A DNA stretch of 64,000 nt. It comes from Streptomyces sp. HUAS CB01. GTDB taxonomy: Bacteria > Actinomycetota > Actinomycetes > Streptomycetales > Streptomycetaceae. The notes under the pieces are model-generated. The model saw only the letters and a program-made list of their open reading frames with translations, was not told the origin of the DNA and ran no database searches. The position numbers and the translations under genes are program-made. Position 1 is the first letter of the stretch; the number at the start of each line of letters is the position of its first letter. The stretch covers positions 5,600,001-5,664,000 of the forward strand of contig NZ_CP129137.1 of the NCBI RefSeq assembly GCF_030406905.1, written 5' to 3'. Below are positions 45,601 through 52,892 of the stretch, piece by piece.

Positions 45601-46365
45601 CCGGCCGGGCTGGTCGGCGAGTACGGTCCCGACCAGCTCGTACCGCCGTCGCCGCCGGCCGAGGGGGAGGACCTCCCCGAGGACCCCGGGCACCCGCGCA
45701 ACCAGCCGCGGCCCTTCGTCCGCGCCGAGCAGGAGAAGCGGCTCAGGTCCGCCGAACGGGCGTACCAGCAACTCGGAAAGGTGAATCCGCTCGCCCTGGA
45801 GGAGTTCGCGGCGCTGGAGGAGCGCCACAAGTTCCTGTCCGAACAGCTCGAAGACCTGAAGAAGACCCGCGCCGACCTGCTCCAGGTGGTGAAGGAGGTC
45901 GACGAGCGCGTCGAGCAGGTGTTCACGGAGGCGTACCGGGACACCGCGCGCGAGTTCGAGGGCGTGTTCTCGCGGCTCTTCCCGGGCGGTGAGGGCCGGC
46001 TCATCCTGACGGACCCCGACAACATGCTCACGACGGGCGTGGACGTGGAGGCCCGGCCCCCGGGCAAGAAGGTCAAGCGGCTGTCGCTGCTCTCCGGCGG
46101 CGAGCGCTCGCTGACCGCCGTGGCGATGCTCGTGTCCATCTTCAAGGCCCGGCCCAGCCCGTTCTATGTGATGGACGAGGTCGAGGCCGCGCTCGACGAC
46201 ACCAACCTCCAGCGGCTGATCCGCATCATGCAGGAGCTCCAGGAGAGCTCCCAGCTGATCGTGATCACCCACCAGAAGCGGACGATGGAGGTCGCGGACG
46301 CGCTCTACGGCGTCTCCATGCAGGGTGACGGAGTGTCGAAGGTCATCAGCCAGCGGCTCCGCTGA
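42610..46365 (+). CDS. smc: Chromosome segregation ATPase SMC
   Basis: A 1251-residue SMC protein, the core of condensin (with ScpA/B), required for chromosome compaction in sporulating hyphae. Walker A GPNGSGKSNVVDALSWVMG lies near residue 31, signature LLSGGERSLTA near 1160, and Walker B FYVMDEVEAALDD near 1185. Long Ala/Glu/Arg-rich coiled coils flank a central hinge (residues about 505-700). Within the hinge, residues about 577-653 are a Pro/Ala/Gly-rich insert without predicted structure, which makes this SMC longer than the usual ~1190. GTG at 42610 follows GGGAGGT; its 13-base spacing is long. Confidence 0.95.
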   Translation: MHLKALTLRGFKSFASATTLRFEPGITCVVGPNGSGKSNVVDALSWVMGEQGAKSLRGGKMEDVIFAGTTGRPPLGRAEVSLTIDNSDGALPIEYAEVTITRIMFRNGGSEYQINGDTCRLLDIQELLSDSGIGREMHVIVGQGQLDSVLHADPMGRRAFIEEAAGVLKHRKRKEKALRKLDAMQANLARVQDLTDELRRQLKPLGRQAAVARRAAVIQADLRDARLRLLADDLVRMREALRTEVADEAALKERKEAAEAELKAALTREADLEDEVRRLVPRLQRAQQTWYELSQLAERVRGTVSLAEARVKSATSAPAEERRGRDPEDMEREAARIREQEAELEAALEAAQRALEDTVAHRAELERELAVEERRLKDVARAIADRREGLARLNGQVNAARSRAASAQAEIDRLAAARDEARERAASAQEEYEQLKAEVDGLDADDTALADRHDAARRELAEAEAALSAAREAATAAERKRAAVAARHDALAQGLRRKDGTGALLSARDRLSGLLGPAAELLTVAPGYELPVAAALGAAADAVAVTDPSTAADAIRLLRKQDAGRASLLLSLPGQAGARPAHGDGGAPEGDVTTAGIPAPARPPADGVPATEAPGRPAVPAGAPAHRAGAAAPTPAAALSAPAAVGGEGGTRPPRIVDLVRGPEELMPAVARLVRDMVAVGTLEDAEDLVRTEPGLVAVTAEGDVLGAHFAHGGSAGAPSLLEVQASVDEAAAELEELAVRCDELALGQREAAERRTACASLVEELGERRRAAERQKAGVAQQLGRLAGQARGAAGEAERTAAAAERAQEALEKALYEAEELAERLAVAEETPVEEEPDTSARDRLAADGANARQTEMEARLQVRTHEERVKGLAGRADALDRGARAEREARARAERRRARLRHEAAVAEAVANGARQLLAHVEVSVVRAERERAAAEAAKAERERELAAARAEGRDLKSELDKLTDSVHRGEVLGAEKRLRIEQLETRALEELGVEPAGLVGEYGPDQLVPPSPPAEGEDLPEDPGHPRNQPRPFVRAEQEKRLRSAERAYQQLGKVNPLALEEFAALEERHKFLSEQLEDLKKTRADLLQVVKEVDERVEQVFTEAYRDTAREFEGVFSRLFPGGEGRLILTDPDNMLTTGVDVEARPPGKKVKRLSLLSGGERSLTAVAMLVSIFKARPSPFYVMDEVEAALDDTNLQRLIRIMQELQESSQLIVITHQKRTMEVADALYGVSMQGDGVSKVISQRLR

Positions 46366-46417
46366 ACCTCTCCTCGAGCCGGTGGCTCCGCTCTTTCACC
46401 AGCGGCTCCGCTGAACC
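46350..46417 (+). repeat. 19-bp duplication of the smc 3' end
   Basis: CCAGCGGCTCCGCTGAACC occurs at 46350-46368 (covering the last smc codons and stop) and again at 46399-46417. The hairpin CACCCGC/GCGGGTG at 46423-46441 follows and may terminate smc. The remaining interval to glcP is non-coding. Confidence 0.75.
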
Positions 46418-46550
46418 GCGTTCACCCGCCGAAAGCGGGTGGGCTCTCCGCCCTCATCGCTCGCGCTCAGCGACAGCCAGCGCTTCGATCTTCAATTCTT
46501 GTACACATCTGTGCCGAGTCGTGGGGCTCCTGTGACTTCACGACGATGTC

Positions 46551-46578
46551 TTGACTTCGAAACTTGAACGCATAGTCT
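46551..46578 (+). promoter_or_regulatory. Promoter of glcP with flanking inverted repeat
   Basis: TTGACT and TAGTCT are spaced by 16 bp, a close vegetative match. ACTTGAA at 46562-46568 and TTCAAGT at 46598-46604 form an inverted repeat straddling the -10 and start site, a plausible operator. The predicted leader is about 105 bases. Confidence 0.6.
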
Positions 46579-46688
46579 CTGCATCATTGCTTTTACCTTC
46601 AAGTGGTGGGCGGCGTCAGGTTGTGCGCCACTGGAAGGGCTCGCCCCCCACCCCCGGCGCCGTCGCCGGGTGGCCCCAGGAGTACACC

Positions 46689-48116
46689 GTGACCAGCACC
46701 CCGCAGTCGCAGGCGTCGGAAGGCCGCAAGGCCCGGCCGGAGCACCTCAGCCATGTCATCTTCATCGCGGCGTCGGCCGCGATGGGCGGTTTCCTCTTCG
46801 GCTACGACAGTGCGGTGATCAACGGAGCCGTCGTGGCCATCCGCGACCGCTTCGACGTGGGCCCCGAGGTCCTGGCCCAGGTCATCGCCGCCGCCCTCAT
46901 CGGCTGCGCGATCGGCGCTGCCACGGCCGGCCGGATCGCCGACCGCATCGGGCGCATCCGGGTCATGCAGATCGCCGCCGTGCTGTTCACCGCCAGCGCG
47001 ATCGGCTCGGCGCTGCCGTTCGCCCTCTGGGATCTCGCCATGTGGCGCGTCATCGGCGGCATCGCCATCGGCATGGCCTCCGTCATCGCGCCGGCCTACA
47101 TCGCCGAGGTGTCCCCGTCCGCCTACCGAGGCCGGCTCGCCTCCTTCCAGCAGGCCGCCATCGTCACCGGCATCGCCGTCTCGCAGCTGATCAACTGGGG
47201 CGTCCTCAACCTCGCGGACGGCGACCAGCGCGGCCGGATCGGCGGCTTCGAGGCTTGGCAGTGGATGCTCGGCATCATGGTCGTCCCGGCCGCGCTCTAC
47301 GGGCTGGTCTCCTTCGTCATCCCCGAGTCGCCCCGGTACCTGATCTCCGTCGGCCGCCAGGAACAGGCACGCAAGGTGCTCCGCGACGTCGAGGGCAAGG
47401 CCGTGGACCTGGACAAGCGGGTCGCCGAGATCGAGGAGAACATGCGCCACGAGCGCAAGCCGTCCTTCAAGGACCTGCTCGGCGGCAAGTTCCTCTTCCT
47501 GCCGATCGTCTGGATCGGTATCGGTCTGTCCGTCTTCCAGCAGCTCGTCGGCATCAACGTGATCTTCTACTACAGCTCCTCGCTGTGGCAGTCGGTCGGC
47601 ATCAACCCGGAGAGCTCCTTCTTCTACTCCTTCGAGACGTCCATCGTGAACATCATCGGTACGGTGATCGCGATGATCTTCGTCGACCGGTTCGGCCGGA
47701 AGCCGCTGGCGCTCATCGGCTCCGTCGGCATGGCGATCTCGCTCGGACTCGCCGCCTGGGCGTTCTCCTACAAGACGGAGGTGGGCGGCCAGGTCTCGCT
47801 GCCGGGTCTCCAGGGCACCGTCGCCCTCTTCGCGGCCAACTTCTTCGTGCTCTTCTTCGCCCTCTCATGGGGCGTGGTGGTCTGGGTGCTGCTCGGCGAG
47901 ATGTTCCCCGGCAAGATCCGCGCTGCCGCGCTGGGCGTCGCCGCCTCGGCCCAGTGGATCGCCAACTGGCTCATCACCGTGACGTTCCCGACCCTCTCGG
48001 ACTGGAACCTCTCGGGCGCGTACGTCATCTACACGGTCTTCGCCGTGCTCTCGATCCCGTTCATCCTCAAGTGGGTGCCGGAGACGAAGGGCAAGGCGTT
48101 GGAGGAGATGGGCTAA
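46689..48116 (+). CDS. glcP: Glucose permease, MFS sugar porter family
   Basis: A 475-residue, 12-segment membrane transporter that carries glucose by proton symport; GlcP is the main glucose permease of S. coelicolor. Sugar porter motifs are all present: GGFLFGYDSAVINGA in segment 1, GRIADRIGRIRVM in the loop 2-3, PESPRYLISVGR before segment 7, QQLVGINVIFYYSS in segment 7, DRFGRKPLALIG in loop 8-9, and PETKGKALEEMG at the C-terminus. GTG at 46689 has AGGAG six bases upstream. Some Streptomyces have two glcP copies, so a second may exist elsewhere. Confidence 0.93.
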   Translation: MTSTPQSQASEGRKARPEHLSHVIFIAASAAMGGFLFGYDSAVINGAVVAIRDRFDVGPEVLAQVIAAALIGCAIGAATAGRIADRIGRIRVMQIAAVLFTASAIGSALPFALWDLAMWRVIGGIAIGMASVIAPAYIAEVSPSAYRGRLASFQQAAIVTGIAVSQLINWGVLNLADGDQRGRIGGFEAWQWMLGIMVVPAALYGLVSFVIPESPRYLISVGRQEQARKVLRDVEGKAVDLDKRVAEIEENMRHERKPSFKDLLGGKFLFLPIVWIGIGLSVFQQLVGINVIFYYSSSLWQSVGINPESSFFYSFETSIVNIIGTVIAMIFVDRFGRKPLALIGSVGMAISLGLAAWAFSYKTEVGGQVSLPGLQGTVALFAANFFVLFFALSWGVVVWVLLGEMFPGKIRAAALGVAASAQWIANWLITVTFPTLSDWNLSGAYVIYTVFAVLSIPFILKWVPETKGKALEEMG

Positions 48117-48158
48117 AACCCCGCTGCCCCTCTCCTCTCGGCCCCATGGCCAGTGGCA

Positions 48159-48189
48159 CTGCCCCGGTTCAGCCCTTGAGCCGGGGCAG
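48159..48189. terminator. Convergent terminator between glcP and the LLM gene
   Basis: CTGCCCCGG-T-TCA pairs with TGA-G-CCGGGGCAG across five bases. It includes the stop codon of the minus-strand gene. Confidence 0.65.
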
Positions 48190-49140
48190 TACCCGTTCGC
48201 AGAACAGCTCGACGCTCCGTCGGCCCTCCTCGGGCGGCATCCCGCCGCACAGGGGATGGAGCACGAGGCTCTCTGCCCCCAGTCCGACGCACTCGTCCGG
48301 GGTCAGCACCCGGTAGACGCCCTCCTCCCGCAGTCCGTCCACCGTCGTCGCCGACGACCTCACCGCCGAACGGATCCCGGAGGACTGCCAGGAGGCGTAC
48401 GTCCGGGCCTCGTGCAGGAAGTGCCCGCCGTACTCCGCCCACGTCCGGTCCGGGTCCTCGGAGACGTGCAGCAGCGGGGTCTCGGCCGCCGGCATCATGC
48501 AGAACCCCTCGGTCCCGTACTCCTCGCGCATCCGGTGGTAGTACGCCTCCAGTTCGGGCAGATGGGCGCTGGGGAAGAACGGGAGCCCGAACCGTGCGGC
48601 GCGCCGGGCGGCGGGCCGGGACGAACCGCCCACCAGCAGCAGCGGATGCGGCCGTGTGCACGGCCGGGGGGTGACCCGCACCCGCCGGCCGCGATGGGTC
48701 AACTCCTCGCCGGTCCACGCCGCCAGCAGGGTCTCCAGCAGCTCGTCCTGCAGCGCGCCCCGCCGCCGCCAGTCCACACCGTGGGCGGCGTACTCCTCCG
48801 GCCGGTAGCCGATGCCCGCCACCGTGACCAGCCGCCCCCCGCTCAGCAGGTCGAGCACGGCGATGTCCTCGGCCAGGCGCAGCGGATCGTGCAGCGGGCC
48901 GATGACGGCCGAGACGGTCACCGCGATCCTGCGCGTCGCGCCGAACACCGCCCCGGCGAAGGTGAAGGGGGAGGGCAGCCAGTTGTCCGCGACGCCGTGG
49001 TGCTCCTCGGTCTGGACCGTGTCGACCCCGTGCTCGTCCGCGTACGCCGCGAGCTCCAGGGCGACGCGGTAACGGGCCGCGAGGGAATCGGGCGTCGCCG
49101 CGGGGTCGACGAGGTTGAACCGTACGACTGTGAAGGCCAT
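48169..49140 (-). CDS. LLM-class (luciferase-like) flavin-dependent oxidoreductase
   Basis: A 323-residue luciferase-like monooxygenase. It begins MAFTVVRFNLVDPAATPDSL; family blocks are GVDTVQTEEHHGVADNWLPS, IAVTVSAVIGPLHDPLRLAE, DLLSGGRLVTVAGIGYRPEE and PLLLVGGSSRPAARRAARFG. FMN or F420 may be the cofactor; the F420-type signature is not clear. The start is ATG 49140 with GGAGGGGG upstream. Its promoter region contains a TetR-type palindrome (49189-49207), but no adjacent TetR gene is present. Confidence 0.87.
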   Translation of the reverse strand: MAFTVVRFNLVDPAATPDSLAARYRVALELAAYADEHGVDTVQTEEHHGVADNWLPSPFTFAGAVFGATRRIAVTVSAVIGPLHDPLRLAEDIAVLDLLSGGRLVTVAGIGYRPEEYAAHGVDWRRRGALQDELLETLLAAWTGEELTHRGRRVRVTPRPCTRPHPLLLVGGSSRPAARRAARFGLPFFPSAHLPELEAYYHRMREEYGTEGFCMMPAAETPLLHVSEDPDRTWAEYGGHFLHEARTYASWQSSGIRSAVRSSATTVDGLREEGVYRVLTPDECVGLGAESLVLHPLCGGMPPEEGRRSVELFCERVLPRLKG

Positions 49141-49188
49141 GACGAACGTCCCCCTCCGCCGGGGTGTGGAAGTGGCGAAGGGGACGCT

Positions 49189-49207
49189 ATCTGACGTCGC
49201 GTCAGAT
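49189..49207. promoter_or_regulatory. TetR-type operator upstream of the LLM gene
   Basis: ATCTGACG-TCG-CGTCAGAT is a perfect 8-bp inverted repeat with a 3-base centre, 49 bp upstream of the LLM start. It also covers the stop codon of the decayed permease. Confidence 0.6.
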
Positions 49208-50211
49208 GAAAACAGCCGCGCGCACCGGCTCTTCCTCCGCGCCCGGCCGGCCCGCGGACACCGGGCCGGCCGGGCGCGGTAGTACGGCGTACAGCACACC
49301 CGCCACGACGATCGTCACCGCCCAAGCCAAGGCCGTTCCTGCCGATCCAGGAACCGGCCAGCGGACCGCCGAAGCAGTCGACCTCGGTGAACAGCAGGCC
49401 GACCGGCAGGGCGACGCCCCACGCCGTCATCGCCTGCCAGGCGAACCCGCCCCGGTCCCAGCAGGCGCTGGTGCGGCCCGTGTCCATCAACGCCGCGGCG
49501 TCATAGGCGCGCCCGCGCAGCATGTCGCCCCGGACACCCCGATCCAGGCGGAGAACGCGACGGCGAGCAGGGTGAGGAACGAGATGAACGAGCGCAGGAC
49601 GACGATGCCGGCGCCGTCGACCGTCGAGCCGACCACGGCACGGCCTGAGGCGGTACGCGGCAGGGACCGGGTGGAGTCGGGGCCGGACGGCACCCAGCTG
49701 ATCCCGCCCGCGGCGATGGTGCCGATGCCCGCGATCAGCCTCGCGGTCGAACCGGCCGGCTTGTCCAGGACGGCCCACCGGTCCGTGCCGACCACCAGAT
49801 GTGGCCGAGGACCAGGACGGAGAACCCGCCGAACAGATACGCGGACCACGTGCTGCACACCCGCAGCGCCCTGGTTCCGAGGCCGGAGAGGAAGGTCGCC
49901 GTGACGAAGGGGAGGAGCGTGACGACGATCAGCGCGGTGTTCGGCTTGATGTCGAAGAGGAGATCGAGCACGGTCAGCAGGGCGTAGGCGCCGGTCACCG
50001 CGTCGATGGTCTCCCAGCCCCAGCGGGCCACCCGGATCAGCGAGACGGGGAAGAGGTTCCCTGGCCGAAACCGCACGCGACAGGGCCATACCGGGCGCGC
50101 CCCCGCGGATGCCCGCGAGCGGGACGAGGCCGGGGGAGTCCGGGGTGCGGGACCCGGGAGAGCGCCGGCCGCGATCGGACTGCAGGGGCGTCGCCAGGCC
50201 GGAAGGCTCAT
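49202..50211 (-). pseudogene. Decayed NCS1-family purine/cytosine permease
   Basis: Permease-like pieces occur in order on the minus strand but in alternating frames. They are GLVPLAGIRGGAPGMALSRA (about 50,110-50,070), then RVARWGWETIDAVTGAYALL to TWSAYLFGGFSVLVLGH (50,061-49,795), then LIAGIGTIAAGGISWVPSGP and AFSAWIGVSGA (to about 49,500). Next come RGRAYDAAALMDTGRTSACW and GGPLAGSWIGRNGLG (to 49,329), then WAVTIVVAGVLYAVLPRPAG ending at TGA 49202. At least four frameshifts are needed, and the N-terminal third is missing. NCS1 permeases import cytosine, purines or allantoin. Boundaries are approximate. Confidence 0.8.
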
Positions 50212-50312
50212 CGTAACGTCTCCGGCAAAAGGTCCAAAAATGGGCGCGCCCCCTCGTGGGATCCTCTGAGCGGACCGGTCCCCGGTGTCGTTGGCCGATA
50301 CTGGGTGGCGTT

Positions 50313-51536
50313 ATGGAAATCGTCATCCTTGCTGTAGTCATCGCCCTGGTCGCGGTCGGCGCGATCAGCGGACTCGTGGTCAGCAGCCGCAGGAAGAAGC
50401 AGCTGCCGCCCTCGGCGCCGTCGAGCACGCCGACCATCACCGCTCCGCCAGCCGAGCCGCACGTCGGCGAGGAGGCGGAGACACCGCGGGAAGAGCCCCG
50501 CCGCACCATCGAGGAGGTCGACCTCCCGACCGCGGAGGAGGCCGTCGCCGAGCCCGCCGCCGTCGAGGATCCGGTCGTCGCCGAGCCCGAGGCTCCCGCG
50601 ATCGAGATCCCGGAACCGACCGCGGGCCGTCTCGTACGGCTGCGCGCCCGTCTGGCCCGCTCCCAGAACACCCTGGGCAAGGGGCTCCTCACTCTGCTCT
50701 CCCGCGAGCACCTCGACGAGGAGACGTGGGAGGAGATCGAGGACACCCTGCTCACCGCCGACGTCGGCGTCGCGGCGACGCAGGAGCTGGTCGACCACCT
50801 GCGCGAGCGGGTGAAGGTCCTCGGCACCCGTACCCCCGACGAGCTCCGCACGCTGCTCCGCGAGGAGCTGCTGCGGCTCATCGGGACGGACGCGGACCGC
50901 GCGGTCCAGACCGAGAGCGGTCTGGACACCCCCGGTGTCGTCATGGTCGTCGGCGTCAACGGCACCGGCAAGACCACGACCACCGGCAAGCTGGCCCGGG
51001 TGCTCGTCGCTGACGGGCGCAGCGTCGTCCTCGGCGCGGCGGACACCTTCCGCGCCGCCGCCGCCGACCAGCTGCAGACCTGGGGCGAGCGCGTCGGCGC
51101 CCGCACCGTGCGCGGCCCCGAGGGCGGCGACCCGGCCTCGATCGCCTACGACGCGGTCAAGGAGGGCATCGCCGAGGGTGCCGACGTCGTCCTCATCGAC
51201 ACGGCCGGCCGGCTGCACACCAAGACCGGGCTCATGGACGAGCTCGGCAAGGTCAAGCGCGTGGTCGAGAAGCACGGCCCGCTGGACGAGGTGCTGCTCG
51301 TCCTCGACGCCACGACGGGCCAGAACGGCCTGGTCCAGGCCCGCGTCTTCGCCGAGGTCGTCGACATCACCGGCATCGTGCTCACCAAGCTCGACGGCAC
51401 GGCCAAGGGCGGCATCGTCATCTCCGTCCAGCGCGAGCTCGGTGTGCCGGTCAAGCTGGTCGGCCTGGGCGAGGGCCCGGACGACCTGGCCCCCTTCGAG
51501 CCGGAGGCCTTCGTCGACGCCCTGATCGGCGACTAG
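50313..51536 (+). CDS. ftsY: Signal recognition particle receptor FtsY
   Basis: A 407-residue membrane-associated SRP GTPase. It starts with a hydrophobic helix (VILAVVIALVAVGAISGLVV), then an acidic Pro/Glu-rich A domain (to about residue 105), the N domain (GKGLLTLLSREHLDEETWEE) and the G domain. P-loop GVNGTGKTTTTGKLA is near residue 213, then VLGAADTFRAAAADQL, VLIDTAGRLHTK, TKLDGTAKGG and LGEGPDDLAPFEPEAFVDAL. It works with Ffh (58992-60542). ATG at 50313 has GGGTGGCG upstream. Confidence 0.95.
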   Translation: MEIVILAVVIALVAVGAISGLVVSSRRKKQLPPSAPSSTPTITAPPAEPHVGEEAETPREEPRRTIEEVDLPTAEEAVAEPAAVEDPVVAEPEAPAIEIPEPTAGRLVRLRARLARSQNTLGKGLLTLLSREHLDEETWEEIEDTLLTADVGVAATQELVDHLRERVKVLGTRTPDELRTLLREELLRLIGTDADRAVQTESGLDTPGVVMVVGVNGTGKTTTTGKLARVLVADGRSVVLGAADTFRAAAADQLQTWGERVGARTVRGPEGGDPASIAYDAVKEGIAEGADVVLIDTAGRLHTKTGLMDELGKVKRVVEKHGPLDEVLLVLDATTGQNGLVQARVFAEVVDITGIVLTKLDGTAKGGIVISVQRELGVPVKLVGLGEGPDDLAPFEPEAFVDALIGD

Positions 51537-51563
51537 CCTTCCGGGCATCCCCTTCGTCCGGCT

Positions 51564-51598
51564 GTCCGCCGCGCCGCGTCCTCCGCGGCGCGGCGGAC
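51564..51598 (+). terminator. Terminator after ftsY
   Basis: GTCCGCCGCGCCGCG and its complement form a 15-bp stem around TCCTC, 27 bp after ftsY. Confidence 0.8.
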
Positions 51599-51753
51599 GC
51601 GTATGCGGGGCCGGTCCGCCATGCGCGGCAAGAGGCGCCCGGTGCGGTACGAGCGCCCGCGGCGCGGGTCCGTCGAGGACTGCCGCGTGCGAGGCGGTCC
51701 CACCGAGGACCGACGGGCGAAGCGGTCCCGGGGGTCGTCCCTCCCGGTGACGC

Positions 51754-52416
51754 TCAGGGAGCCGTCGAGCGGTGGCAGATGTACGCGAGCGTCCCCAGGA
51801 GCAGGCGGGCCTGCGGCGGGGTCCCGGAGGAACCGAGCGCCGGCGGCCGGAGCCAGCGGGACGGGCCGAGGCCGGCGTGGTCGGACGGCGGTGCCGTCAC
51901 ATGGTGGCCCGTGCCGAGGCAGCGCAGGTCCAGGTCGGCGTCGTCCCAGCCCATCCGGTAGAGCAGGTGCGGCAGTTCCGGGGCGGCGCCGGGGGCCACG
52001 AAGAACTGGGCGCGCCCCGTCGGCGTCACGGACACGGGCCCCAGCGGGACGCCCATCCGCTCCAGCCTCACCAGGGCGCGTCGCCCGGCGGCCTCCGAGA
52101 CCTCCAGGACGTCGAACGAGCGGCCCACGGGGAGCAGGATCGAGGCGCCGGGCACCTCCGCCCACGCCTTCGCCACCTCGTCGAGGGTCGCACCGGCCGG
52201 TACCTCGGGCGCGAAGTCCAGGGGGTGCGCGCCCGGGGCCGGGCAGTCCGTGTCCCCGCAGGAGCAGCGGCCCGCCGAGGCCCGTGCGCCCGGGGCCACG
52301 TCCCAGCCCCACAGTCCTGTGCACTCGGCCACCGCCGTGCACTCCGTCGCGCGGCCGCGGCGCCGTGAGCCGGGCCGGATCTCCCGGACCCGGGAGCCGC
52401 CGATCGTGAAGCCCAT
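51754..52416 (-). CDS. Primase/polymerase (PrimPol)-like N-terminal domain protein
   Basis: A 220-residue protein matching the N-terminal part of bifunctional DNA primase/polymerase proteins. GLWGWDVAPGARAS leads to the Cys cluster CSCGDTDCPAPGAHPLDFAP, then PVGRSFDVLEVSEAAGRRAL, GPVSVTPTGRAQFFVAP, and a C-terminal LGTGHHVTAPPSDHAGLGPS. In true prim-pol enzymes the acidic pair sits in the segment here read as FDVLEVSE, where the Asp/Glu pattern is weak, so activity is doubtful. No helicase domain follows. ATG at 52416 has GGAGGGG upstream. It is divergent from nsdA. Confidence 0.8.
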   Translation of the reverse strand: MGFTIGGSRVREIRPGSRRRGRATECTAVAECTGLWGWDVAPGARASAGRCSCGDTDCPAPGAHPLDFAPEVPAGATLDEVAKAWAEVPGASILLPVGRSFDVLEVSEAAGRRALVRLERMGVPLGPVSVTPTGRAQFFVAPGAAPELPHLLYRMGWDDADLDLRCLGTGHHVTAPPSDHAGLGPSRWLRPPALGSSGTPPQARLLLGTLAYICHRSTAP

Positions 52417-52892
52417 GCCCCCTCCAACGGGTCGAACTCGCCGGTGGTTACGACCAGGAGTCTTGCGGTGACGCTGTGTCGCCGTCGCCGGGGGCGCGCC
52501 GGTGCGAAGTGTCGCCGGGGGTGGTGCATCCGGTTCCGCGCGCCCCGACGCGCAACGCTCCGCCTGCTCCTGGCTGTCGTGCGTCAAGTGAATCGCGCCT
52601 GGCCGCAGGGGAGTTCATTCGAAGGGGTGGCGAATGGTGGCGTTTCTGGAATCGCCATGGCGGGACCGTGATCGTAGGATTACTTTCGGTACACGAACCC
52701 CGGGGGTGCGGTGCCTTCGCGGGTATGCCGGAGGCAAGTCGGTTTCCTGTTCGAAGAGGGGCGACCGCCGGACGGGGAGCCGTGATTCACGGCATTCTGC
52801 TAGGGGTTCGGACACCGCACCGCCGGGCAAGGCATCCCGGCGGGACTTCGTGGCAAGACATGCAAGGACATCATGCGGATGGGGGCGTTCCT
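52417..52892 (+). promoter_or_regulatory. Long upstream region of nsdA with a consensus -10
   Basis: These 476 bp have no supported gene. TAGGAT at 52675-52680 is the ideal Streptomyces -10; no good -35 is visible, so an activator or alternative sigma factor may be needed. The leader would be about 205 bases and includes the hairpin GCCGTG-ATT-CACGGC (52779-52793). The minus-strand primase-like gene takes its promoter from the first part. Confidence 0.45.

Noticed and set aside
42523..46272. 1249-codon frame opposite smc
   Set aside because: An antisense shadow; smc has full Walker A, signature and Walker B motifs.
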